A stretch of DNA of 64,000 nucleotides from Leucaena leucocephala (Eukaryota; Streptophyta; Magnoliopsida; Fabales; Fabaceae). Shown here piece after piece: positions 37,490 to 49,967 of this stretch. Location: NCBI GenBank assembly GCA_037074615.1, contig CM073558.1, forward strand, positions 6,935,501 to 6,999,500, read 5' to 3'. Under the pieces are notes generated by a model. It saw only the letters and a program-made list of their open reading frames with translations. It had not been told where the DNA came from and did not search any database. The translations under genes were made by a program, and so were the position numbers. The stretch's first letter is position 1; each line of letters begins with the position of its first letter.

Positions 37490-38250
37490 TTCTCTAGTAA
37501 CAAGGGCCCTTAGATGTGAAGGACAAGAATCAAAGATTGTTGTAATCCTTAACCCATCATTTGCTAGAGAATCCGCAGTTTGATTATGATATCTAGATAT
37601 ATATTGTAACTTTATATCCTATGCTAGGTTAATAAGAGTATGTATTTATGAAAGTAGCAAGCTTCATCTATTACCTCTCAAATTCAGTAGCATATGAACC
37701 ATACTCTTAACATCAAACTCAAGAATGACCTACTTAAACCTCAATTCCCATACAAGTTTTAGACCTTTATAGATAAACCACTATTCAGCTTCAATAACAC
37801 TATACAAACCCAGTATACTTGTAAATCCAACAACCTAACTTTTTGCATGATCTCTAAAAACTCAACCGCATCCCGCTTTACTAAGGGATGCTGTAAGAGC
37901 TCCATCCACATTTATTTTAATCTACTCTGATGGTAGTAGTTGCTAATGAGATAGAATGATAAGGCCAAATCAATATTTAATTGTTCTTATTGTACCTGTA
38001 CATAGCTCTTTCATATTTGCACAATAACTACATATAGATCTAAGGGTTTCACAAAGTTTGTGTCAAATGTAGCTTGATTTCTCCAATTATAAAACCTCCA
38101 AATTGAAACTCCCAAAATTAGTCTCCAATTACTACTATTATCAGCTCCTAACTCCTTTTTGAGATTCATAGCAAGCCAATATCGTAAAAGAGCTTTGAAC
38201 AAAGATAAGCCATCCCTGGGGTGAATCAATTTACGCCACACTTGTCTTGT
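37490..38250 (-). pseudogene. LINE ORF2: zinc-finger RVT and RNase H remnants
   Basis: The segment near 38241-38010 reads RKLIHPRDGLSLF and WRFYNWRNQATFD, typical of the region between the zf-RVT and RNase H domains in plant LINEs. Nearer the 3' end, about 37595-37545, RYHNQTADSLANDGLR matches the RxxNxxAD.LA motif that ends plant LINE RNase H domains. Stops break the frame. Confidence 0.8.
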
Positions 38251-39249
38251 ATATACACAATCACGGAGTATATGTAAAGTATCCTCAGTATCATGACTGT
38301 AGAACTAGCAGATTGCATTAGATAAGGACCATGTATTTCTCTAAACATTAGTCGGTAAGTGATTGTTAAAGGTTATCCACATAAAAACTCAAATTTGCTC
38401 TACATCTCTCCACTTTCATATGTCTTTATATACAGAGATATATACAAGTGCATGTTGCCTTTCAATTAAATAATAATTACTTTTAACAGTGAAAACTCCT
38501 TTAGTCATAGCATTCTATACCTTGACATTATTACCCATTCTCGGCATGGGTGGTAACATATTAATCAATTTCTTAAATACACTACTTGGAACAACAGAAG
38601 CAAGTTTATGAAAATCCCATGTCCCAAACGAAATCTAATCAGCAACTTTATTGCTTTCCTCCTCCACTATAAGTGGCCTAAGACACCCTTCCTTTAAATC
38701 TTTATCTCAAAATAGTAGGTAACAAAAAATTGATTAGTTGACCATTTCTAATATGCCATCTTGCCCAATTCAACTATATCCTTCTATTGAGAAATAAATT
38801 TCCATAATGTAGAATCTCCCTTTCTAGCATCCAGCAAATTGTCTTCATTTCTTAGCATATATTTCTTGAAGAGAACATCTACCCATAGGCATTTCTCGCC
38901 ATTAACTAATTTCCATGCTAACTTGGTACCAGTCAACTTCTTAAATCCAAGTCCACCATATAGTTTAGGTCTACAAATTTGATCATAACCAATGGGGTGA
39001 AAACCATGTGAACTTTGGTTGTATCCCTATATAAAGTTCCTTTACAATTTCTCTACTTTCTAACAAATGGTTGTTGGAATTTTGGCAACTTGCATAGAAT
39101 ATATCGGTATAGAGCTTAATATTGATTTTGCCAAGGTAATCTTGCTCGCCATAGAAAGAGTATTTTCTTTCCAAGTTGCAAGTTTTGCTTTGACTATAAC
39201 TACAATGTATTGGAAATTATCTCTAAGTTCCTCCCTCTAATAATTGGAA

Positions 39250-40490
39250 AACCCATATATTTTCCTATATCTGTAGAATTTGGCATTCCTATTATGTCAC
39301 TAATCCTCTTCCTGATGTTAAAACTCACCTTGGGGAGAAGAAGATTGAAGATTTACTCTTGTTAATTTTTGCACCTGATGCATTATAGAATTTATCCAGA
39401 CAATCTATCATACATTTTGATTGTTCCTCAGTCACCACGCCAAAGAGAAGAAAATCATATACAAACATGAGATGTGAGATCGACCGGCCATTGCTAGTCA
39501 TGAAAATTGGTTTCTAACGATCTAAATAAACTGCTTCAGTAATAAGGTGAGATAACATGTCCATACAAATAACAAATAAAAGAGGTGAGATAGGGTCTCC
39601 TTGTCAGATACCTTTTTTAGGAAAGAAAAATTCAGTTTGAGATCCATTCCATAAATTATATGAAACAGAAGTAATACAACCCATGATTAACTTTATAAGG
39701 GTCTAATCTAGCCCTACATCCATAAGAACCTATTGGATAAAGTCCCATCGAATGAGATCATAAGCCTTTTCCAAATCAATCTTCTAAGCCATTAATCCTT
39801 TCTTTCCTCTAGCCTTCTTCATTATACGCATGACTTATTGTCTAACTATAATATTATCTTGTATATGTCTACCTTTTATAAAGCTTGACTTATAAGGTGA
39901 GACAAGTTCATCCATAACATTCCTTAATCTGCTGACAATTACCTTGATAATACATTTATAGTGTATAATACACAAAGTCATGGGTTTAAAATGGCCAATA
40001 ACCTCCAGACTATTCCTCTTAGGTAAGAGGGAAATCAATATTCTGTTAGTAGTATCGTCCACAGTCCCTGTCTTAAAAGATTTTCTAATGAACTTACATA
40101 AGGAGGTCCCCACTATGTTCCAATTTGTCGAGTAGAAAATTCGGGAGAACCCATCAAAACCAAGAGCCTTATGGGGCCCCATAGAAAAAAAAATACTTCT
40201 TCTATTTCCTTATCAGATGTCTCAATGGCCATATTAGGAAGGCGAACACTAACATTAGTCAAAAAGTTGGTCTTTGTTTGCAAGGTACAAGTATTATTTG
40301 ACCAATCATACATATTCTTGAAAGGATTCAAAACCATATCAACCAATTGAACCTCATTGTTAATCTAGTTTCCCATATCATCTTTAAGAGTTATAACTCT
40401 ATTCCTCCTCATTCTTATTTTTGTTTTCAGATGATAATATATGGTATTCTAGTCACCTTGAGCAATCCACTCAGTCCTTGATTTATGTCT
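39250..40490 (-). pseudogene. LINE ORF2: reverse transcriptase remnant
   Basis: It begins with the GDxNTxYxH-type stretch and a RMRRNRVITLKDDMGN linker (near 40450-40370). It continues with the longest open piece, 40182-39835, holding KALGFDGF, RILISLLPK, FKPMTLCIIHYKCIIKV and FIKGRHIQDNI, all in the order of plant L1 reverse transcriptases. The active-site block near 39480-39460 reads MFVYDFLLF where FADDLLLF is usual, so the first catalytic Asp is Tyr. Frameshifts and stops elsewhere confirm inactivity. Confidence 0.9.
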
Positions 40491-40492
40491 TT

Positions 40493-40548
40493 AAAAGTGA
40501 TTCAATAAAGATTTTATTGATGGCAGTCTATGCTACTATGCATTCTAA
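40493..40548. repeat. Inverted repeat, left arm, at LINE inversion
   Basis: About 56 bases that reappear in reverse complement at 41136-41194, with a few differences. Both arms correspond to the same place in a normal LINE, just after the endonuclease. Confidence 0.88.
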
Positions 40549-41135
40549 TTTTTGACAAGTACTCTGGTATGATTTTTAAAGAATTTATCTAATACTATTT
40601 TTATTCCATGGGTTATCCTTGGTGATTTTAATGATATTTTTATGCCTACAGATAGAATTGGGGGTGTGGGTTGTTCTCATAATAGAGTTAATTGGTTTCA
40701 GGACAAAGTTAGGGAGTGTGGTATGTCAGATTTGGGCTTTTAGGGCCTAAAATTTATATAGAAGTGACCTACGATTACTGGTTGCTCTCATTTATATGAA
40801 AGATTATATAGGGTTCTAGCAAATTCTCATTTCATAAACCATTTGTTTGATTGCATTTTGAAAGTAATTCCTAGAACACAATTTTCGGATCATAACCCTA
40901 TTGTTTTATAATTTCAAAATCATTATAATGGAGGAAAATAAACATTTTCGCTTTTAAGCAATGTAGCATACCCATGATAATTTCAAAGATTTTATTTCCA
41001 GTAATTTGACTGATTATAATGTTTTTAACAAATTTCTGCAAGAGTTTAGTCTTTCTCTTTTAGATTGGAATAAAAATATTTTTGGGTTTGTGGAAAAGAA
41101 AACAAAAGCTTTGCTTGCTTGCTCGTTTGGGTTTG
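40549..41135 (+). pseudogene. LINE endonuclease segment, inverted relative to the rest of the LINE
   Basis: On the plus strand it reads IPWVILGDFNDIF, then RIGGVGCSHNRVNWFQDKV, YERLYRVLANSHF and TQFSDHNPIVL: the GDFN and SDH motifs of the apurinic-type endonuclease of plant LINEs. Every other part of this LINE is on the minus strand. The N-terminal endonuclease part (SETK motif) lies at about 41420-41200 on the minus strand, so the domain is cut in two by the inversion. Stops are present after DLGF. Confidence 0.9.
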
Positions 41136-41194
41136 TTAGAATGCATAGTTGCATAGACTGCCATCAAGACATAAATCTTTATTGAATCACTTTT
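41136..41194. repeat. Inverted repeat, right arm, at LINE inversion
   Basis: Reverse-complement partner of 40493-40548. Confidence 0.88.
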
Positions 41195-41196
41195 TT

Positions 41197-41440
41197 AGGC
41201 CGCTACTAATCCTCTAGACCGACTTGAGCTAGGAATCATTTTGATGTAATCAAAACCCCAATAATGTAAAAACTCAAACTGAGCTATCCTATCATACTTG
41301 GTTTCTGATAAAATGATGAGATTGGTTTTGGTCCAGAGCACATTGCCTTTAGGTTCTTAAGGAGCCCCTTATTACAAGCTCCTTTGGTATTCCAAGATAA
41401 AAAAGCTATCCATAAAATAACATTAATATTAATAAATCTA
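41197..41440 (-). pseudogene. LINE endonuclease, amino-terminal part
   Basis: Minus strand reads LSWNTKGACNKGLLKNLKAM and, one frame on, NLIILSETKYDRIAQFEFL, the start of the LINE endonuclease with its catalytic Glu in SETK. A frameshift separates the two blocks. The domain continues in the inverted piece 40549-41135. Confidence 0.82.
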
Positions 41441-41457
41441 GACCACACAAAAAGCAC

Positions 41458-41967
41458 TTAGTCAACCTGCACAAATTGGGTTTTAGGAACCATGTTATTC
41501 CCATTATCCTCAAACCCATCCATTTTTGTCATAATTGGACTGTCTGAACAAGTCGCACATTCCAAATCCCCTAAAATAATTGGATCATCTTCATCCTTAC
41601 CTGGATCCAAATCTTCACTTCCTATTCCGTGCCCAAATTGCATAGGAGTGTGATGGGTCTTTCCATGGTATAAGTCAACTACTCCCTCAGTTGACCCACT
41701 TACCTCCTCCCTATTCACACATATTTTCTCCCTCCTTTGTACTCACAGTAACGTTCTCTAGTACTAGCCCTAACATGCCTCCAATGTTCACCTCAGTTTT
41801 CATCATACACCTTGTTTTTTTTCTTTTCTCATCTTTCTGTTATCCTCTCTCTCTTCATTTAATGCTACATCATGTCGTAAACCTACTCCTTCCACATCAC
41901 GTTGCTCCTTTATAGTATTTCTTTCTCTCTTCCTTCTATCTTTTGGCGCCTGCTATTACCCCAATAC
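41458..41967 (-). pseudogene. LINE ORF1 carboxyl tail and linker
   Basis: Hydrophilic, charged, no enzyme motif. It joins in frame to the ORF1 part on the other side of the LTR element: the reading PIVV continues as YWGNSRRQKIEGREKE once the LTR element and one target copy are removed. The tail holds an open frame of 86 codons (41718-41458), rich in Asp and Gly. Confidence 0.65.
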
Positions 41968-41972
41968 ACCAT

Positions 41973-43525
41973 TGACAAACTCATATTTTTATATATATTT
42001 ATTCATATCATTTTAGTGGATTTTTAGTATTATTTTGGTATTTAAATATATTATTTGTGTATCATTTGAATTATTAGACCTTACAGTGAATTAGGGCTTA
42101 ACAGGTGCATAATTGCCATATTTTTATTATTTTTACTAAATAATTATTTTTGGAGTAAAAGATATATATTATTTATGATTTATGTTTCAAGAATTTAGGA
42201 GAAACTGAAATTTACAAATGACAACAAAGAACCGTAAATTTAGAAACTGCATTAAAGGACCCATGGGCCAAACCTTGTGATTTGAACCATTTAGGTTTTT
42301 TTATTCTTCTTCAGCCTTTTAATCATGAAAGCATAATGCAAAAAGGCAGTGTGTGGTAGCCGTAAAAGAAAATTCACTCACGCAACAAGCTTTCATTGCA
42401 GGACATCTCCATAGCTCCTCACACCATCATCCTCCATCTCCACCGATGGACCTCTAACTTCCTCCATGACGCCGCTCACATGCAAGCTAACTTACAGACG
42501 TGAACACAGGAATAGCAATGTCTGCAAGTGTAAAACTAGCTGCAAAGGTCGATGACATAGTAGAAGAGTTCGACATCTAGACCAGTGGAGAACAACGACA
42601 GACATGGGTGGCCATGAAATCATGACGATAGTGTAGACTGTAAGGGCTATGCCTAGTTAAGCGTTCTTAATTCTCCTATTCAATGGCAAATGCACAAGTT
42701 TGAGATCTCAAAGGGGAGTATAAGTTACTCTAATTCTCTACCCAATAATTATATTATGACTCTTTGGTCTTATGATTAATTTTATAATTATTGAAAATAT
42801 TTATAATGATTTATTTGTATTTATTGAGAATTATTGTAACTGAATTTTTGCGTGGTGTTTGACATTGTTCTTTAATTAACTTTAATTTCATTTACTTTGA
42901 CTTGGGTCAGACATTGTATTGAGATTATTGTGAATATTTTATAATTTTTTAAGGTGGTTTGAATTATTAGATCGTTGTATCTCTTATTGGCTTAAATTTT
43001 ATTTTTATAAATTATTGGGTTATAATTGAGTATTAGTTTTTAATATCCTTAGTCATATTTTATTATTCTGGTAGCAGTTAATAAATTAAGATTTTGAAAA
43101 ATATTTTGTGACCATTCGAGGTGGCTCGGTTGTTGGATTAAAAGCTAAATTATAATTTTTAATTCATTCTTTATTACTCACATATCTATTGAAACTATGA
43201 TTGCCTGCGTTATTGAATTGGAGGATTACTTTTATTATTATTAATCACCTTTGAATTTATTATATTCACTTATTATCATTCATTATTCCTTTCTTTAAAT
43301 TAAAATATCAAAAGTATTTTATTTAAATTTATTTTTAAATCCTTACATTTAGTTTTTAGTTAATCAAAATAAATCTCATTTTCTAACTTAGGTTGCATTG
43401 CATTTAGTTACTTAGGAATTTAATTTTAATTTTTGGCTACTAAAAAATAATGACTCGAGGTTGCACTATATGAAATTCTTGGTTAAATTTTTGAAATAAC
43501 CCCAAGGTGACATAAGGCTATTCTA
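41973..43525 (+). repeat. 5' LTR
   Basis: About 1553 bases. Matches 47276-48788 along its length. The terminal CA appears as TA, a likely C-to-T change. It contains an AT-rich first part and a more balanced part (42300-42720) with many CACACC/CATCTC words. Confidence 0.88.
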
Positions 43526-43527
43526 AG

Positions 43528-43546
43528 TGTTGCCGTTGTTAGGGAG
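43528..43546 (+). other. Primer-binding site, tRNA-Asp-like (degenerate)
   Basis: TGTTGCCGTTGTTAGGGAG sits two bases after the 5' LTR and matches, at about 14 of 19 positions, the TGGCGCCGTTGCCGGGGA-type site complementary to tRNA-Asp used by many plant Ty3-type elements. Confidence 0.6.
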
Positions 43547-43857
43547 CTAAGAAATTGGTTCCCTAATAACTAAATGTCAAGTAACATTGATTGTGATTTA
43601 TTTGTTTGTTGAGTCTGTCTTAGTTATTTTGCATATTTTTTTTGCGGTTGCATTCTCATTATATTTTTTAAAAAATAAAAATAAAAATTTAGGTTAAATT
43701 ATTTTGTTTATTTGGTTCTTCCTTTTACTTTTTTTTTTTGTGTTTTGTTTGATTCATTTTGTTTTATTTGTTTTTCTTTTATTTTGTTCTTTTTATCTTT
43801 TAGCTACCTCTAGTGAATATTTATCTGTTAGTGATTCAGAATCATGAAAAAGAAACC

Positions 43858-44130
43858 ATGAATGGTTTTAATGATATTAATGGATATAATGGGAACAACA
43901 TGTATAATAAGACCAATTTATGGCATAATGATAATGATAATAGACATATGAAGGGGATTTATAATTATAATATTAATTATGATCCTTATGACTTTTATAC
44001 TGATGATATGAATTTTAAAATTAAAAGAGAATTAAATTCTTCATTACCTAGATTCTATGACTTTGTAGGTGATGATCCATACTCTAATACTTATAATCCA
44101 GGTTTGAGAGATCAACATAACTTTAGATAG
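43858..44130 (+). CDS. Asn/Tyr-rich ORF inside the LTR element
   Basis: About 90 residues from the ATG at 43858, rich in Asn, Asp and Tyr (for example MNGFNDINGYNG). No family recognised. Its place just after the primer site is that of gag, but no gag motif is visible and reading stops soon after. It may be a gag remnant or chance. A second open piece of 110 codons (44834-45166), Lys/Glu-rich toward its end, is similarly unassigned. Confidence 0.3.
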   Translation: MNGFNDINGYNGNNMYNKTNLWHNDNDNRHMKGIYNYNINYDPYDFYTDDMNFKIKRELNSSLPRFYDFVGDDPYSNTYNPGLRDQHNFR

Positions 44131-47100
44131 GCTGGGGATCAAGGTAACACTCAAGAAAATTTCTCAAATCAAGTTGTGTCTAATCAAGGGACATCATTTT
44201 CTTTTTATGGAGGTAATGAACTTTCTATGATCTTGAAAGGTATTATCGAACTTAAGCAAAATTTGAAGATCAGAATTCAAAAACTGAGGCTAAGTTATAT
44301 GCTATGGAGAATAAGATGGACTCATGGCTATAAAATATGTTCTCTAAATTAGAGCAAATGGAGACTAAGTATACGAACTTGAACACTTTTGTTACTCAAA
44401 TCTCTAATAACTTGAGTGAACAACAAGCAAAGAGTACTAGTTATATACCCTCCAACACAGTGATATATCCTCAATCTTTGAATACAATCACACTGTGAAG
44501 TGTTAAGGAAAGTGGAGCTAAGAAAATGCAACTAGAAGTTAAGTCTTCTCCAGCTTACACTGATCAACAAAATTTTCAAGTTGAGAAAGAAGAGTCTATT
44601 CAATATGAAAGCCTGTAAGAAAAGAAACTCTTAGAGCAGTCTCAGAAATAACTAGTGGTACTGTAAAATGATGAAGAGGCTACAACTATCACAAATATAC
44701 AAATGGAGAAAGTATCACCTTCTAACTCCATAAGTGAAGAAGAGATTGATGTGCATGAACCTGACAAGTATGGTATGGCTATGAAGCATGGTGATGATTT
44801 TACTTATCTATCTTCTTTTTATCCCTCTCATTTATGTGCAGTGAGGGTGGCGTATCATGTGTCTATTGTTTAGAGATAGATATTTGGCTTTTTACTAATC
44901 ATGATTTTGATGAATTATCTTGTTTTAATTATGATATTACTACTAATTTTGCATTTGATAAGTTTGAGGAAGGTATTTTTGTTGTATTGCCAGTGTGCAA
45001 GGAATCACATGCTGAAGTAAAGGCTACCACAATAATCGAGGAAGTCGATCCTATAGTACCACAAAGCGCCATAACAAAGAAAATGAAGCATAAAACCAAG
45101 GCCAAACTATCACAAATTTTGCTTACCATGCAAGAGGATAAAAATGAGGGTACTGATAAGGATTAAAGGTTATCATGTGATTTGACACCTAATAAAGACT
45201 TAATCACTAATGATTATATTCTAATTCCTCATGTTAAAGTCAAGACTCTTACTAAAGGGAGTCTTATTGATTTTATTGGATGTGAGAATACTTATGTTCT
45301 TATATATCTTATAAAGTTCTGACATCTGGTATCTTAATTACTAACTTTTCACACTTGATGGCTTTTCATAGTTTTAAGTATTTTGATTCTTATCCCATAC
45401 TTAGAGTTGGAAAAGATGTTGCTTGCATTTTGTCAAATCTCTTACAGGTGCCTTACTTAAGAAATTATATGGTGATCATTATATCCCCTATATTAGGGCT
45501 TATCTAATTAATCTAGAAGTAACACCATCAAGGAAGAATAATGTAGGAGATGGAGTTGTAATGAAGAGATGCATGTTTCTCATTTGGGATAAGAATTTCT
45601 CTTACAAGAGTTTGAAGAGATTTCGTCATCAAAGTTGTCCATTTCCTTCCTTGCCTCTTCACCATTTGATTTATTGAGCTTTATTATTTGAGATAAGTGT
45701 GGGTGAGAGACTATCCCAGTAGTAAAAGTTAGAATAATTTGGATATATTGCTTTGTCTTTTAACAATTTCTTAGAATATATTGCATTTTAAGAATTTATT
45801 TTTTTATGTTAGTTTTTTTTTCGCTGAATAAATATCCCCTTTAGTACATGGCTTTTTAACCATCCTCCCTTCTTCTGTTGATATATGCTTTAGTGATGCA
45901 TTGAGGACAATGCATGGTTTAAGTGTGGGGGAGGGATTGCTTTTGCTAATTTGTTTTGCTGAATCACCATAATTTGAAAATTTCAAAAATTTTGAAACTT
46001 TTGAGCTAAACTGGTTGAGTTTTTACTACTGAATGGGTGATTTTCTATTATAGTTCCCACCTTCTAACTTGACTTTTGCAATCATTGGGCTTTGTTTTTA
46101 AATCCTTATTACTTTATGCATGTGAACATTGGCATATCTAGGTAAGAATGTATTTTGATTTAAGTAATTTTTATTCTTAATTGATTAGCATAGTGGAGTG
46201 TATTTGGTGCAGTGTTGTTAACCTTGTTTCATAACTTGATCTTAGGGAGAAAATATCTTAGAGAAAGCCTTGTTGGAAGGATTATTGAGCTTTACTTTTC
46301 TTTCTTATCTTGTGTTATTTTCATCTAGTTTTGGTTAACCTATAGAACTTATCTAGATTCTTTTTCAAAGCTACATTATTACTTGGATTTATGAGCATGA
46401 TAGGGGCATTCAATTTTAAACCCTTTTACCCAAACACAAGCCATCTAGATTGACCTTTGTTTACCCCTTTGAGCCTATCACTTTCATTTCATTCCATTGA
46501 TTTTGAACAAGTGCCTTACATGAGTTATATTATGTTCTTCATGATTAACTGTACACTATTGATGTTACTATCTTTATTCTTTTGGGTTAAGATTGCCAAC
46601 AAAAATAGAAAGAAAAAAAGAGAGAAAAGAAATAGAAAAGACAAGAAAGAGAAGAAAATATGCAGAAAAAGCCAACAAAGAAGTTAGAAAAAAGAAATAA
46701 AGAGAGGCAAAGAACAGAGAAGAAAAATTAGCAACAATGAATAAAGTTTGAAATAAGGCATCATTTGGTGGTTGAAGATTAAAGATTGTTATTCATTTGA
46801 TAGTCACACTTTAGTTTACTTTGAGCTATTTCTTACTAGTCATGTATTAATCTTGTTCTACATTTTATTACATCTATTCATTAGCTTTTCTCTAACATTA
46901 CACCCAATAAAGTCCCCTTGATCATGAATATATGGTATGTTAGTAGAGGAGAATAGTAAAATCTTTACAAACTTATGGTAGGTACTAATCTATATGGATT
47001 GAGTGAAAATTCTGTATATTTGAGAGTTGAATGAGACACTTATACCTACGAGAGTTATATTATGTTTCCATTCCTCAATCTTTGTTATATCTCTTGTGTT

Positions 47101-47275
47101 ACTTTCCTTGCACCGAAGCATTCCATGACTGTTGATTGATTAGGGACAGAGGTTACTTGAGTTGATTGCTTATTCTTGCCTTGTCAGTTTTATGTTTACT
47201 TGCATTTAGTTTAACTGTTATATTCTCTTTTGTAATATTTTGCCCAGGAGTGGAAAAGGCCAAATATAGGAAAGT

Positions 47276-48788
47276 TGACAAACTCATATTTTTATATATT
47301 TATTCATATTTTTAGTGGGCTTTTGTTATTATTTTGGTCTTTAAAGATATTATTTGTGCATCAATTGGATTATTGGACCTTACAGTGAATTAGGGCTTAA
47401 TATGGGCATAATTGTCATATTTTTATTATTTCTCCTAAACAATTATTTTTAGAGTAAAAGATATTACATTATTTATGATTTGTATTTTAGGAATTTAGAA
47501 GAAATCGAAATTTATAAATGATAATAAATGACCATAAATTTAGAAACTGTATTAAAGGACCTATAGGCAAAACTTACGATTTGGCCCATTTAGGTTTTTT
47601 TTTATTCTTCTTCAGCCTTTTAATCACATAAGTAGAACGCAAAAGGGCAGTGTGTGGCAGCCGCGAAAAAAAATCCACTCACACAACAAGCTTTCACAGC
47701 GCGACATCTCCATAGCTCTTCACACCATCATCCTCTATCTCTACCAACGAACCTCCAACTTTCTCCACCATGCCACTCACACGCAAGCTAACTTATAGAC
47801 GTGAACACAAAAATAGCAGCGTCAACAAGCTCAAAACTAGCTGTAAAGTTTGATGGCACAGCAGCAGAGTTCGACGTCTAGACCAGCGGAGAATAGCAAC
47901 GTACATGGATGGCCATGAAATCATGACGATAGTGTCGACTGTAAGGGCTATGCCTGGTTAAGCTTTCTTAATTCTCCTATTCAATGTAAAATGCATGAAT
48001 TTGGAATCTCAAATGGGAGTATAAGTTATTTTAATTCTCTATTCAATAATTATATTATGACTCCTAGGTCTTAGGATTAATTTTATAATTATTGAGAATA
48101 TTTATAATGATTTATTTGTATTTATTGAGAATTATTGTGACTGAATTTTTGCTTGGTATTTGACATTGTTCTTTAATTAACTTTAATTTCATTTACTTTG
48201 ATCTGTGTCAGACATTGTATTGAGATTATTGTGAATTTTTTGTGATTTTCAAGGTGGCTTGAATTATTAGATCGTTGTATCTCTTGTTAGCTTAAATTCT
48301 ATTTTTATGAATTATTGGGTTATAATTGAGCATTAGTTTTTAATATCCTTAGTTCTATTTTATTATTCTGGTAGCAGTTAATAAATTAGGACTTTAGAAA
48401 ATATTTTGTGACAATTCGAGGTGGCTCGGTTGTTGGATTAAAAGCTAAATTATAATTTTTAATTCATTCTTTATTACTTCCATATCTATTGAAGCTATGA
48501 TTGCTTGCGTTATTGAATTGGAGGATTGCTTTTATTATTAATAATCACCTTTAAATTTATTATATTCACTTATTATCATTCATTATTCATTTCTTTAAAT
48601 TAAAAATACCAAAAGTATTTTATTTAAATTTATTTTTAAATTATTGCATTTAGTTGTTAGTTAATCAAAACAAATCATATTTTCTAACTTAGGTTGCATT
48701 GCATTTATTTAAATTTTTACACTATACGCAATTCTTAGTTAAATTTTTAAAGTAACCGCAAAGCGACATCAGATGTAAGGTTGTTTCA
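47276..48788 (+). repeat. 3' LTR
   Basis: About 1513 bases, slightly shorter than the 5' copy because of a deletion near 48705-48715. Ends TTTCA just before the right target copy ACCAC. Confidence 0.88.
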
Positions 48789-48793
48789 ACCAC

Positions 48794-49967
48794 TATCGGC
48801 ATAGCTTGTAGATGCAATTGATCATTATGTACTTTCTCATTTCCATCCACGCCACTAGCCATTATCTCTTCAGCCAACACATTGAATCTTGAGCCTCTGT
48901 TATCGACTGAGCAATATTCCCTTTGTTGTCCCTTGGTTTACAACTCTCCATTGTTTAGCCTCTCATGGGAGTTGTTAACTCCCTATTATTTTTGCTCTGA
49001 TCTTGTATTTGCTCTTTCTCAGTGGCATCAACAGTTTGAGCGTGAGCACATTTCTTTTGAAAGGCTTCATTTCTATGGCCATAAACACCACATAATGTGC
49101 ATAAATAATAAAGACCCTCATATTCCAAGTAATAATTTTTACCATCTAGAGAGAAGCTCAGCTTCAACTGTTTACTCATATCAATCAACACACATATACA
49201 AGCATAGTGGCCTCTCAGTTGACATGAGGTATTCATATGAACTTTCAGCGTTTCTCTAATCCTATAACCTATAATGGTTAGGGCCTCCTCATCATAGTAT
49301 TCAAGAGGTATCTTGGGTACCTTTATCCAGACTGTTACCCTGTTGATTGTTACCTTCTCCGGTTAGGTTTCCATGGTCTAACTGTCAAGTAGTGATCATA
49401 GATAATCCAAGGCCCTCGTGTTAGAGCATTCACATAGTCATCTCTGTTAGACAATCTAACCACAAAGAATCCATGGCCTATGTTAATGAGATTAATGACT
49501 CCTCTTTTCACCTACAGAGCTTATAATCTTGACTGAAGTGCCTATCCAATATTCCTGTCCAGCAGCTTAACGATGACCGCCTTTCTCCAATCTTTAAATA
49601 GATGCTTCTTCATTTTGCCTGAGAAAGTGAAAGTGGGGAAGTTCCTTAAAGGATCCTTAGTAGTCTTAAACAAAGGATCCTCCCTTCCTTTTTCCATATC
49701 TTGTAAGGAATCCTTTGGCATTGAATCATCAGAATATGAACTTTCCTTTACCTTAATGTCATCAGAATGGTCTTCATTCCTGCCAATACCTTGTAATTTC
49801 TCAGCAAAAGATACATTCCCAGAAGTTCCCATTTTTGGCCATTGTTCTTGAAATAAATTACCTTGCATGAACTTATTTCCAATTTTTATCTTCTTGGCAC
49901 TACCTAGCAATTGATCTTCTTCCGCCAAAGATGGAGGAATCAAAGTTACAGAGAGCATGAGCGTCAT
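48794..49967 (-). pseudogene. LINE ORF1 (gag-like) with DUF4283 and zinc-knuckle remnant
   Basis: Reading starts MTLMLSVTLIPPSLAEEDQL at 49967 and stays open for 141 codons; the PPSLAEEDQLLG stretch is like the start of plant LINE ORF1 proteins. After breaks, 49236-48955 reads CVLIDMSKQLKLSFSLDGK, LEYEGLYYLCTLCGVYGH: a plant CCHC_4-type zinc knuckle (C-x2-C-x4-H) whose last Cys is Phe. ORF1 proteins bind the LINE RNA. Its carboxyl tail is on the far side of the LTR insertion, at 41967-41458. Confidence 0.82.

Larger units (their letters stand above)
41973..48788 (+). mobile_element. Non-autonomous LTR retrotransposon, nested in the LINE
   Basis: Two long direct repeats bound it (41973-43525 and 47276-48788). 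They begin TGACAAACTC and the second ends TTTCA. Flanking 5-base sequences ACCAT (41968-41972) and ACCAC (48789-48793) fit a target duplication with one change. A degenerate primer-binding site follows the first repeat. The 3.75-kb interior shows no protease, reverse transcriptase, RNase H or integrase motif, so the element depended on another for movement. A purine-rich word AAGTGTGGGGGAGG (near 45920), common before the 3' end of plant Ty3-type elements, is present. Orientation is taken from the primer site. By eye the two repeats differ at roughly 5% over the 170 bases I compared (42770-42940 against 48071-48241), so insertion is not recent. Confidence 0.88.

Noticed and set aside
46457..46687. 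76-codon Lys/Arg-rich frame inside the LTR element
   Set aside because: Driven by an A/G-rich low-complexity stretch near the 3' LTR; no motif.
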